This document shows positions 1 to 7,053 of a DNA stretch of 64,000 nt, piece after piece. The translations under genes were made by a program, and so were the position numbers. Within the stretch, counting starts at the first letter, position 1. Every line of letters starts with the position of its first letter. Source of the stretch: JAFMJV01 sp963814315 (GTDB lineage: Bacteria; Chloroflexota; Limnocylindria; Limnocylindrales; CSP1-4); contig CAWFCG010000001.1 in the NCBI GenBank assembly GCA_963814315.1, positions 372,001-436,000 on the forward strand. Direction: 5' to 3'. The notes below the pieces were generated by a model, which was not told where the DNA came from, did no database searches, and saw only the letters and a list, made by a program, of their open reading frames with translations.

Positions 1-1
1 C

Positions 2-364
2 GGCCATTTCATGCGGCTGCTGTTCTGGATCTCACCCATCCTGTGGTCGTTCATGGAGGTCGCGGGTCGCGGGCAGCGTCTGCAGATCGGCCTGGAGGGC
101 GTGGACCGCTTCCTTGGCTTGCCCAAGGACACGCTCTTCACGATCATCTCGTACAACCCCATGTCGCTGTTGATGGAGGCCTACCGTAAGGTTCTCTACG
201 GTCGGCTCTACATGGACAGACTCACCGATCAGTTGGACTGGAAGGAAGCTACCCTGCCCAACTTCACGATGCTGGCGGTGATCTTCGTGACTGGGGTCAT
301 CATCATCATCATCGGCACGCTCATCTTCAAGCGGCTCGAGCCCGCATTCGCCAAGGTCCTGTGA
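2..364 (+). CDS. ABC-2 type polysaccharide export permease, C-terminal part
   Basis: This frame is open from the window edge, so the 5' end is missing and only about 120 residues remain. The visible part has a hydrophobic segment near the start, a loop with the phrase YNPMSLLMEAYRKVLYG, and a final membrane helix rich in Val/Ile. This is the C-terminal layout of TagG/Wzm-type ABC-2 permeases that export undecaprenyl- or lipid-linked polysaccharides. Its TGA stop overlaps the ATG of the ATPase that follows, so the two subunits are translationally coupled. The family is inferred from topology and the partner gene. Confidence 0.75.
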   Translation, partial: GHFMRLLFWISPILWSFMEVAGRGQRLQIGLEGVDRFLGLPKDTLFTIISYNPMSLLMEAYRKVLYGRLYMDRLTDQLDWKEATLPNFTMLAVIFVTGVIIIIIGTLIFKRLEPAFAKVL

Positions 365-1572
365 TGAGCCAGCAGCCGGCTGAGGTCGAGTCGAGCACGT
401 CCCCCAAGCCCGGCAACTCGCGCTTCGAGGATCACCTCGACCGGGACGCCATCGCGGAGATCGAGGCGGCTGAGAACGAGGCACCGGACGCCGAGGAGTT
501 CGGTCTCCACGTGGCCGCGCCGCTGGGCGACATGGCCATCCGGGCCACCGATCTGGGTGTGCGCTACAACCTCAACTTCACCAAGAAGACCAAGCTGCAC
601 ACGACGTTCGCCAACATGCTCGATCCGCGCAAGCGGAACCGCGGCCACTTCTGGGCACTGCGTCATGTGGACCTGGAGGTCAAGCGCGGAGAGGCCGTTG
701 GCATCATCGGCCCCAATGGCTCGGGCAAGTCGACCGTCCTGCTGGCGATGGCAGGCATCCTCCAGCCGTCCGAAGGCGTGGTGGAGGTGAACGGCCACGT
801 ATCCACATTGCTGAGCCTTCAGGCCGGCTTCGATGCTGAGCTGTCGGGCCGCGAGAACATCGCCCTGGCCGGCGCGCTGATGGGCATCGACCACCGCATG
901 ATGTCAGAGATCACGCCCGGCATCATCAAGTTCGCCAGCATCGGCGCATTCATCAATGCGCCCATGAAGACGTACTCCTCCGGCATGCGCGCACGTGTCG
1001 GCTTTGCCATCGCCACCGCCGTCGATCCGGACATCCTGCTCCTCGATGAGGTGCTGGGCACCGGTGACAATGCTTTCAAGCAGAAGTCGAAGAAGCGCAT
1101 CGCAGAGGTGCTGCAGTCGGCCAAAGCCGTGGTCATGGTCACCCACGACATGAGCTGGATCCGGGCCTTCTGTACGCGGGCCATCCTGCTCGACAAGGGT
1201 CACATCGTGGCCGATGGCAAGCCGCGTGAGATCACCGACCTGCACGAGCAGGGCGAAGACCGGCGCAAGCAGAACAAGCGCAAGGCCAAGCAGCTGGTGA
1301 AGCACGGCAGGCTGGAGATCGGGGAGCTCAAGGCGGCCATCAAGGACGGCAGGCTCGACCAGGTCGTCGAGGCGAATCAGGAGGAGCTAGTCGAGCTGGA
1401 GACGGCCAGGGCTGCACGCAAGGCCAAGCGCCTCGCGGCCAAGGCGGCGAGGACGGACGGCGCGGCGGCCGACGGTGCAGCGGCTGAACCTGCTCGCTCC
1501 GAACCTGCCCCGACCGGTGAGAGCACAGCTGTCGAAACGGCGGCGAGGCCAGCGGACCGACCGCAGACCTAA
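364..1572 (+). CDS. ABC transporter ATP-binding protein (TagH/Wzt-like polysaccharide exporter)
   Basis: This is the ATPase subunit that pairs with the upstream permease to export a surface polysaccharide. Walker A (GPNGSGKST) lies near residue 117, the signature YSSGMRARVG near 205 and Walker B ILLLDEVLGTGD near 225. The D-loop TGD and the switch histidine in VTHDMSW follow. An acidic stretch of about 55 residues precedes the domain. The C-terminus (about residues 290-400) is a Lys/Ala/Glu-rich probable coiled coil rather than the Wzt carbohydrate-binding beta-sandwich. A GTG lies one codon upstream at 361. I chose ATG 364 because it overlaps the permease stop as TGATG. Confidence 0.85.
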   Translation: MSQQPAEVESSTSPKPGNSRFEDHLDRDAIAEIEAAENEAPDAEEFGLHVAAPLGDMAIRATDLGVRYNLNFTKKTKLHTTFANMLDPRKRNRGHFWALRHVDLEVKRGEAVGIIGPNGSGKSTVLLAMAGILQPSEGVVEVNGHVSTLLSLQAGFDAELSGRENIALAGALMGIDHRMMSEITPGIIKFASIGAFINAPMKTYSSGMRARVGFAIATAVDPDILLLDEVLGTGDNAFKQKSKKRIAEVLQSAKAVVMVTHDMSWIRAFCTRAILLDKGHIVADGKPREITDLHEQGEDRRKQNKRKAKQLVKHGRLEIGELKAAIKDGRLDQVVEANQEELVELETARAARKAKRLAAKAARTDGAAADGAAAEPARSEPAPTGESTAVETAARPADRPQT

Positions 1573-1587
1573 CGGCCCGTATCGTGC

Positions 1588-1615
1588 CGCGACGCCCCTG
1601 GCCCTACGGGGTCGC
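1588..1615. terminator. Possible bidirectional terminator between convergent genes
   Basis: An imperfect hairpin (GCGACGCCCC paired with GGGGTCGC, one bulge) sits between the converging ABC ATPase and thioredoxin-like genes and overlaps the stop of the latter. There is no clear U-run, so the call is weak. Confidence 0.3.
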
Positions 1616-1846
1616 GATCAGCCACTCCGCGATATCGCCCGGGCTGGGGATGCGGCCCGCGCTCTTGACCTCGCCGTCGATGACCAGGCCGGGCGTGGTC
1701 ATGACGCCGCGCGCGGCGATCTCCGCGTAGTCTGTGACCTTGCTGACCTCGGCCTCCACGCCGGCCATGGCCACGGCCTCACGCGCGTTCTTCTCGAGCT
1801 TCTGGCAGTTGGCACAGCCGGAGCCGAGGACTTCGATCTTCAGCAT
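1604..1846 (-). CDS. Small thioredoxin-like redox-active disulfide protein
   Basis: This 80-residue protein has the thioredoxin-like small fold (TM0996/MTH895 'redox-active disulfide protein 2' family). The redox pair is C11-A-N-C14, and the cis-proline position is in VMTTPGLVIDG. Members of this family typically sit next to DUF318 permeases and ArsR regulators, exactly as here. It is the last gene of the acr3-arsR-permease operon. A role as reductant for the arsenical transport or reduction genes, including the nearby three-cysteine ArsC, is plausible but inferred from context. Confidence 0.85.
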   Translation of the reverse strand: MLKIEVLGSGCANCQKLEKNAREAVAMAGVEAEVSKVTDYAEIAARGVMTTPGLVIDGEVKSAGRIPSPGDIAEWLIATP

Positions 1847-1874
1847 GGGTGTTCTCCTTTCGATGCCGGTGGCA

Positions 1875-2924
1875 TCACAAACCGAGGGCGTTGAACAGCA
1901 AGCCGACCATGAGGATGCCCACGACGACGACCGCGAGGAAGATGAGCAGCAGCGGGATGCGCGCGACCCGCCGCAGGATGACGAACTCGGGCAGGCTGAT
2001 GGCGACGGTCGCCATCATGAAGGCCAGCACCGTGCCCAGCGGTAGGCCCTTGTCGAGCAGCGTTTCGACGATGGGGATGACGCCGGCTGCGCCCGCATAG
2101 AGCGGCGCCGCCAGGAGGACCACGATGGGCACAGCGAAGGGATTATCGGCGCCACCGATGGAGACGATGGTGTCAGTCGGGACGAAGCCGTGGATGAAGG
2201 CGCCGACGCCGATACCGGCGACGACCCAGGGCCACACCTTGCGCACCAGATCGCGGGTCGAATCCCAGGCCTCGCGCAGCCGCTCTTCGGCGGTCGGCTT
2301 GGCCACCACGATCTCGGCTGGGCCGCCGGCGTCGCGCGCCGCGAGCACCCACGGTTCGATCCAGCGCTCCAGCGGGAAGCGGCCCAGGAGGAGCCCTCCG
2401 ATGATGGCCACCGACAGGCCCGCAACGAGATAGAGCACCGCGATCTGCCAGCCGAAGAGTCCGAAGAGCAGGACCAGCGCGACCTCATTGACGAGAGGTG
2501 AGCTGATGAGGAAGGCCAGCGTCACCCCGACCGGGATGCCGGCCTGCAGGAAGCCGATGAAGAGCGGAACCGCCGAGCAGGAACAGAAGGGCGTGACCAC
2601 GCCGAAGGCCGCGGCGCTGACGGTGCCGATGACGACACCGCGGCCGGCCAGGGCGGCGCGCACCTTCTCTGGTGGCACGTACGAGCGCAGGTAGCTGACG
2701 ATGGTGACGATGCCCAGCAGGAGCAGCAGGACCTTGGGCACGTCGTAGCAGAAGAAGGCGACGGCCTCCCCGAGTGAGCTGCCCGGCTCCAGGCCGAAGA
2801 GGTCGAAGGCGACCCACTGACTCACCGGCCAAGCCGCGAACCAGGCCACCAGCCAGGCGATGGCGGCGAGCGCGGCGGTCGGCCAGAAGGGCAGGTCGGA
2901 GCGACGGAGCGTCAGCGTGTTCAC
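1875..2924 (-). CDS. DUF318/ArsP-like permease
   Basis: This polytopic membrane protein (349 aa, 8-10 predicted helices) carries the family signature TPFCSCSAVPLFIGF around residue 112 and a second motif SSPLVNEVAL. The paired cysteines in the FCSCS loop are typical of the YraQ/ArsP permease family. Some members export organoarsenicals (ArsP); others have no known substrate. The GTG start overlaps the arsR stop by one base (TAGTG), so translation is probably coupled. The arsenic neighbourhood favours an ArsP-like role, but the substrate cannot be read from sequence. Confidence 0.8.
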   Translation of the reverse strand: MNTLTLRRSDLPFWPTAALAAIAWLVAWFAAWPVSQWVAFDLFGLEPGSSLGEAVAFFCYDVPKVLLLLLGIVTIVSYLRSYVPPEKVRAALAGRGVVIGTVSAAAFGVVTPFCSCSAVPLFIGFLQAGIPVGVTLAFLISSPLVNEVALVLLFGLFGWQIAVLYLVAGLSVAIIGGLLLGRFPLERWIEPWVLAARDAGGPAEIVVAKPTAEERLREAWDSTRDLVRKVWPWVVAGIGVGAFIHGFVPTDTIVSIGGADNPFAVPIVVLLAAPLYAGAAGVIPIVETLLDKGLPLGTVLAFMMATVAISLPEFVILRRVARIPLLLIFLAVVVVGILMVGLLFNALGL

Positions 2925-3280
2925 TACAGGATCCGGTCGAGCGCCTCGGCTGCTCGCGCGATGGCATCCTCGTCACGCTCGTAGTAGATCCAGCGTGCGT
3001 CGCCCTGGTGTCTAGTGGTGTGCACCAGGCCGGCGGCTCGCAGCTTGGCGAGGTGGTTGCTGACATTGTTCTCACGGGCACCGAAGGTAGCGGCGAACTC
3101 GCACACGCAATGTGGACCGTCGCGGAGCAGGGCCAGGATGCCGGCGCGCGTGGAATCCGCCAACAGCGCGGCGATAGCCGTGGCGGCGGCGACGTCGGGC
3201 GTGGGCAGGTCGAACCGCGGACAAGGTGCCGGTTGGGCGTCCGCTTCGGGCGCCATCGAGATAGGGGCCTCAGTGGGCAT
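2924..3280 (-). CDS. arsR: ArsR/SmtB-family metalloregulator
   Basis: This 118-residue winged-helix repressor carries the arsenite/antimonite sensor motif C58-V-C60 at the start of the recognition region, followed by the DNA-contact segment NNVSNHLAKLRAAGLV and the wing TTRHQGDARWIYY. As(III) binding to the CxC site is known to release ArsR from its operator. The gene overlaps the acr3 stop by 11 bases and the permease start by one base, so it is co-transcribed with the genes it probably represses. The likely operator is the inverted repeat upstream of acr3, with a second copy upstream of fmdE. Confidence 0.88.
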   Translation of the reverse strand: MPTEAPISMAPEADAQPAPCPRFDLPTPDVAAATAIAALLADSTRAGILALLRDGPHCVCEFAATFGARENNVSNHLAKLRAAGLVHTTRHQGDARWIYYERDEDAIARAAEALDRIL

Positions 3281-4358
3281 GGGTCGGCTCCAGCTTGGTG
3301 GCCGACCGGGTGTCGGGCCAGTCGGGGAAAAGGCGCGGCCGCAGTCTCATCGCGGACCAGACGAGCACGAGCATGATGGGCACCTCGACGAGCGGGCCCA
3401 CCACCGTCGCCAGCGCCACGGTCGGGCTGAACGCGGTGATGGCGATGGCGATGGCGATCTCGAAGTCTCGCCCGGTCACGTTGAAGGCCACGGCCACGCC
3501 GTCCCCGTAGGGGAAGCGCAGGCGCGAGCCGATGAGCAGCGCGACGAAGAACATGACAGCGAAGAAGATGGTCATGGGGATGGCCATCTCGAGGACGATG
3601 CCCGGCTGCTGCAGGATGAGGTCACCCTTCAGCGCGAACATCACGATGAGCGTGAACAGCAAGCCCAAGATCGAGAGGCCGTTGAGGTAGGGCTTGAGCG
3701 TATCCATGGCCGCCTCGCCTCGCCGCCGCACCACGATCTGGCGGGTCAGCACGCCGGCCGCGAGCGGCAGGCCCAGGTACAGCAAGACGCTCTGGAAGAC
3801 CACCATGACGTCGAACGACACATCACCGATGAGGAGCTGCGAGTAGACCGGGATAAGCGCCATCTGTATGACCGAGTTGAGGGCCACGAAGACGAGGGCC
3901 ATGGCGGTGTTGCCCCGGGCGAGGTAGGTGAAGACGATGACCATCGCGATGCAAGGCGCCAGACCGTAGAGGATGAGTCCAGTGCGCAGCTCCGGGTCCG
4001 ACACGAAGAGATTCGCAAGCAGGAACATGAAGAACGGGGCCACGAGGTAGTTGAGGATCAGGACCAGGCCCAGCTGGCGTGGTGAGCGGAACGCATCGCC
4101 GACCTCGGTGAGGCGGACGTTGGTCATGGCTGGGTACATCATCGCGAACAGGCCCAGCGGTACCCCCAGGGAGATGAGCGCCGGCACGCTGGCCTCGAAC
4201 GAGCCGTCGGCCATGGCCTTCAGCGCGTCGATGGGAGGCGTCAGCTCGAAGTCCGAGATGTTCAGCAGGCTGCCGATGGCGATGCCGATGGCCATGCTCA
4301 CGCCGACGAACACCGGCAGCAGCCGGAAGTCCTCGAGCTTCAGCAACAGTGTCTTCAT
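3270..4358 (-). CDS. acr3: ACR3-family arsenite efflux permease
   Basis: This 362-residue, ten-helix transporter belongs to the BART superfamily. The ACR3 hallmark in helix 4, here GLAPCIAMVIVF with Cys136, matches the conserved cysteine needed for As(III) transport in characterised Acr3 proteins. It extrudes As(OH)3 or arsenite across the cytoplasmic membrane. It is the first gene of the minus-strand arsenic operon. The start at 4358 is preceded by an AAGGA-like ribosome binding site about 8 bases upstream and by the promoter/operator block at 4379-4440. Confidence 0.9.
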   Translation of the reverse strand: MKTLLLKLEDFRLLPVFVGVSMAIGIAIGSLLNISDFELTPPIDALKAMADGSFEASVPALISLGVPLGLFAMMYPAMTNVRLTEVGDAFRSPRQLGLVLILNYLVAPFFMFLLANLFVSDPELRTGLILYGLAPCIAMVIVFTYLARGNTAMALVFVALNSVIQMALIPVYSQLLIGDVSFDVMVVFQSVLLYLGLPLAAGVLTRQIVVRRRGEAAMDTLKPYLNGLSILGLLFTLIVMFALKGDLILQQPGIVLEMAIPMTIFFAVMFFVALLIGSRLRFPYGDGVAVAFNVTGRDFEIAIAIAITAFSPTVALATVVGPLVEVPIMLVLVWSAMRLRPRLFPDWPDTRSATKLEPTHAH

Positions 4359-4378
4359 TCGGTGTCCTTGCTTCTTGG

Positions 4379-4440
4379 TATCTCATCGCTCAGTGTGTCA
4401 ATCATGGCTGATATAGCGCAGGGTCAACCGTCACGGAACC
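4379..4440 (-). promoter_or_regulatory. Arsenic promoter/operator block A (upstream of acr3)
   Basis: On the minus strand this block holds a -35-like TTGACC (4427-4422) followed about 8 bases later by an inverted repeat of the form TNTCA-N8-TGANA (4396-4413), which would overlap the -10 region. It matches block B at 6922-6983 at 47 of 62 ungapped positions by my count. Location in front of an operon containing arsR, plus the duplicated copy, suggests the ArsR operator. ArsR binding itself is inferred. Confidence 0.6.
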
Positions 4441-4492
4441 GGGGTCCGTTCAGCCCACAACGAACGATCAGGGTGCCTCGACGAGGTGGCCC

Positions 4493-5335
4493 TCAGTCAG
4501 CGATGACGCTCCCGACCGGCATGCCCGCGGTGCGCCGGGCGATCTCGATGAACGGCCGCAAGCGCTGAGTCAGCTCCAGGCGTGTCTTCCGAAAGGCGGC
4601 CAGCTTCTCCTCGTCGCTACCCTCGACCTCGGCCGGGTCCTCCAGCCCCCAGTGGAGCGAGTTGGTGGACCCGGGGAACACGGGACACGCCTGGCGCGCG
4701 CGATCACAGACAGTGATGACGTAGTCGAACGACTGCTCCAGGAAGGGCTCCAGTGGCTTGGACCTGGCATCGGCCCAGTCGATACCCACCTCGTCGAGGA
4801 CTTGCACGGCGAACGGGTTCACCCCCTTGGGCTCCGTGCCCGCGGACTCCACGGCGAAGTCGACACCACCGAGTTGCCGGAGCAGGGCCTGGCCGATCTG
4901 GCTGCGGGCCGAGTTACCGGTACATACGAAGAGCACCCGGATGGGCTGGACGGTCATGGTCATCTCCTTGGATGTGGCCCGGATACGCTCAGCGGCCTCG
5001 ATGGTCAGTTCCAGGTCCGTCAGCTCGGCGTCGAGCCGGTCGAGGTCGTCGCGTTGGTGCGCGATCGCGTTGCGCTGGGATGTGATGAGCGGCGCGAGGT
5101 GGAGGTCGACGGTCCCTCGCTCCAGGCAGAGCCGGGCCAGGCGTCCGGCGTCCTCCGGTCCGAGGCCGAGCCGGCGCAGGCTGACCACGAGGCGTACACG
5201 CGAGAGGTCGACCTCCGTGTAGGCGCGGTAGCCGTTGTCCTGTCGCCCGGGGGCAGGCAGCACGCCGGTCTGCTCATACCAGCGAACCGCAGACGGCGCG
5301 ATGCCCGCCCGTGCGGCCAGCTCCGAGATCCTCAT
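4493..5335 (-). CDS. MerR-type regulator fused to thioredoxin-coupled arsenate reductase
   Basis: This single 280-codon frame joins two proteins. Residues 1-about 120 are a MerR-type helix-turn-helix (ISELAARAGIAPSAVRWYEQ, then the wing NGYRAYTEVDL) and its dimerisation coiled coil. Residues about 132-280 are a low-molecular-weight phosphatase-fold ArsC with the P-loop C138TGNSARS. Cys138, Cys210 and Cys217 keep the spacing of Cys10, Cys82 and Cys89 of the staphylococcal pI258 enzyme, so it should reduce arsenate with thioredoxin. The start is the ATG at 5335, right before the HTH; an in-frame extension to 5383 would overlap the upstream tauE stop. An internal ribosome binding site precedes Met127. 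Confidence 0.85.
   Translation of the reverse strand: MRISELAARAGIAPSAVRWYEQTGVLPAPGRQDNGYRAYTEVDLSRVRLVVSLRRLGLGPEDAGRLARLCLERGTVDLHLAPLITSQRNAIAHQRDDLDRLDAELTDLELTIEAAERIRATSKEMTMTVQPIRVLFVCTGNSARSQIGQALLRQLGGVDFAVESAGTEPKGVNPFAVQVLDEVGIDWADARSKPLEPFLEQSFDYVITVCDRARQACPVFPGSTNSLHWGLEDPAEVEGSDEEKLAAFRKTRLELTQRLRPFIEIARRTAGMPVGSVIAD
4957..4969 (-). promoter_or_regulatory. Internal ribosome binding site and ATG inside merR::arsC
   Basis: Between the MerR coiled coil and the ArsC P-loop the minus strand reads AAGGAGATGACCATG. The AAGGAG (4969-4964) lies six bases before ATG 4957, ideal Shine-Dalgarno spacing. Initiation here would give a free ArsC of about 154 residues ending at 4493. This would be a second product from the same gene, or a relic of two once separate genes. 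Confidence 0.55.
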
Positions 5336-5379
5336 GGTCGAGACCCTACACCTTCGAGTAGGTCGAAGGTCAAGGGTGT

Positions 5380-6129
5380 TCATCCGAGCAGGTCAAGCGC
5401 CATCTTTGCGGCGATGACCCACAGCAGAACACCGATGAAGCGCTTGAGCTGGGCGCTCGTGAGCCTGGTCTGCATGACGCGCGAACCGACCAGTGAGCCG
5501 CTGGTGGCGAGGACCGCCATCGTGGCCAGGAACACCGGATCGAGCCCGCCGAGCGCCATGTGCCCAAGGAAGCCCGAGAACGAGGCGAAGACGACCACGA
5601 GCGCCGTCGTGCCGGCTGCGATCTTGGCCGGCAGGCCGAGCCAGGTCAGCCCCGGGAGCACGATGTTGCCCCCGCCCACACCCAGAAGGCCGCCCAGAAA
5701 GCCGGCCACGCTGCCCAGCGCTGCGCCAACGCCGGCCTCAGCCACTTGGCCCCGGTCGCGGACGGTCGTTCGCGGTCGGTAGAAGAGCATCATCGCGCCC
5801 GCGAAGACGAGGAAGCCCACGAACAGCGCCAGCAGGACGGTGCGATCGATGTGCGGCGTGAGCGCGGCTCCGAGCGGCGCCAAGATGACCGCAACGATGA
5901 GCACGGGGATGCCCACGCGCCAGTCGATGAGCCCGCCGCGGGCGTAGGCGATGGCTGCCGCGGAGAGGCTCACGGCGTTGAGCAGGAGGGCCGTCGAGGT
6001 CGCCTCGTCGAGGGGTACGCCAAGGTAGTAGAAGAGGGGCACGAACAGGAACGCCGCGCCAAGGCCGGCCATGGCCATGACGCCCGATCCGACGAAGACA
6101 GCGAGGCCACCGACGAGGTAGAGGGCCAT
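5380..6129 (-). CDS. TauE/SafE-family sulfite exporter-like permease
   Basis: This 249-residue membrane protein has about eight helices and two internally similar halves. The phrases GLGAAFLFVPLFYYLG near the N-terminus and GGLLGVGGGNIVLPG midway are typical of the TauE/SafE family, which moves sulfite or other organosulfur anions. It lies between fmdE (32 bases upstream) and merR::arsC (44 bases downstream) on the same strand, so it is probably expressed from the promoter in front of fmdE. A second TauE paralogue is at 49317-50144. The substrate is unknown; a link to thiol or sulfur stress during arsenic exposure is only a guess. Confidence 0.85.
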   Translation of the reverse strand: MALYLVGGLAVFVGSGVMAMAGLGAAFLFVPLFYYLGVPLDEATSTALLLNAVSLSAAAIAYARGGLIDWRVGIPVLIVAVILAPLGAALTPHIDRTVLLALFVGFLVFAGAMMLFYRPRTTVRDRGQVAEAGVGAALGSVAGFLGGLLGVGGGNIVLPGLTWLGLPAKIAAGTTALVVVFASFSGFLGHMALGGLDPVFLATMAVLATSGSLVGSRVMQTRLTSAQLKRFIGVLLWVIAAKMALDLLG

Positions 6130-6161
6130 GGCTCGGGCCTACCCGGTGATGCGGCGGCCCG

Positions 6162-6764
6162 TCAGCGCGGGTAGCCCGAGCAAGCGATGCAGACCGCCAC
6201 GCCCTCGGCGGTGCGCAGGTAGGGCTCTGCCACGAGCTCCTCGCAGCGTGGACAGACCGCGAAGCGAACGACCTCATCGGGCTCGCTCCAGGCGCGCACC
6301 TCGACCGCTCCGATGGTCATGATCTCGTCGGCCGGAGCGTCCCAGATGAGCGAGACGACCTCCATCTGCTCCTCGTCGGGGATCTCCGTGGGCGGTACGC
6401 CCGCGGCCCGCTTCTGCATGAACGCAGTGGCCTTGATGCGCGGCTGCAGCGTCGGCCGGTAGGCCACGCGGACCGATCGCCCGGCTGCCTTGTCGACGAG
6501 CGTGACGGCGAACTTGCCCTCGCCCGACTTCTCGATGTTGCCCTTGCCGAAGGTGCAGCCGGTGGCGACCTGCACGCCGTCACCGAAGCACATCGCCCCG
6601 TGGTAGTCACCGATCTCCACGATCGCGTGGAGCTCCTTGGCCCCGGCTCGCGTAGCGTCGAGGGCAGACATGGCCGTGAGGCTTAGCCGCACCCCGGCGG
6701 CGCTGGCCCAGCAGCGGTGTCCATGGAAGGCCCGGGTCTGGTCGAGGATCTGGACGTCGTCCAT
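6162..6764 (-). CDS. FmdE-family protein with C-terminal zinc ribbon
   Basis: This 200-residue protein resembles subunit E of formylmethanofuran dehydrogenase. An N-terminal FHGHRCW replaces the usual FHGHxCPG. A central segment reads VATGCTFGKGNI with an upstream cysteine in GAMCFGDG. The C-terminal zinc ribbon is built from CPRC and CIAC. FmdE-like proteins occur well outside methanogens and are usually tied to metal or molybdenum-cofactor metabolism, but their activity is mostly unproven. It heads the fmdE-tauE-merR::arsC operon and is preceded by promoter/operator block B, which suggests arsenic-responsive expression. No other C1 genes are visible. Confidence 0.8.
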   Translation of the reverse strand: MDDVQILDQTRAFHGHRCWASAAGVRLSLTAMSALDATRAGAKELHAIVEIGDYHGAMCFGDGVQVATGCTFGKGNIEKSGEGKFAVTLVDKAAGRSVRVAYRPTLQPRIKATAFMQKRAAGVPPTEIPDEEQMEVVSLIWDAPADEIMTIGAVEVRAWSEPDEVVRFAVCPRCEELVAEPYLRTAEGVAVCIACSGYPR

Positions 6765-6921
6765 GAGTGGTGACTCCTATCGAATCGGCGAAGCAGCGTC
6801 GAGGGTGCCGGCAGGGTCATGCGGCCACCGATTCGGGATGGCCGGGAAGCAGCGGACCGTGGTCGGACCCACCCCGGGCGGGTTCGTGAAACACATGAAG
6901 CGCTGTGTAGTGCGCCATCTT

Positions 6922-6983
6922 TATCTCAGCGCCTAGTGTCTCAACATCGACTGATATGTCGCAGGGTCAACAGTCACTGAAAT
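6922..6983 (-). promoter_or_regulatory. Arsenic promoter/operator block B (upstream of fmdE)
   Basis: This is a near copy of block A, with the same -35-like TTGACC (6970-6965) and the same TNTCA-N8-TGANA inverted repeat (6939-6956). Similarity resumes about 40 bases further on in the phrase ACGAG(G/C)TGGCCCTC. It lies 158 bases from the fmdE ATG, so the transcript would have a long leader. It probably puts both arsenic operons under one regulator. Confidence 0.55.
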
Positions 6984-6998
6984 GGGGGTTCCAGCGGC

Positions 6999-7014
6999 AC
7001 GTCCACACGGACGT
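6999..7014. terminator. Small inverted repeat downstream of the glycosyltransferase
   Basis: ACGTCC and GGACGT form a 6-bp stem with an ACAC loop, about 40 bases beyond the stop of the minus-strand glycosyltransferase at 7054. It could end the glycan operon but lacks a U-run. Confidence 0.25.
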
Positions 7015-7053
7015 CCCGGTACGAGCTGGCCCTCGGGCAACCCCGCCCTCGAG

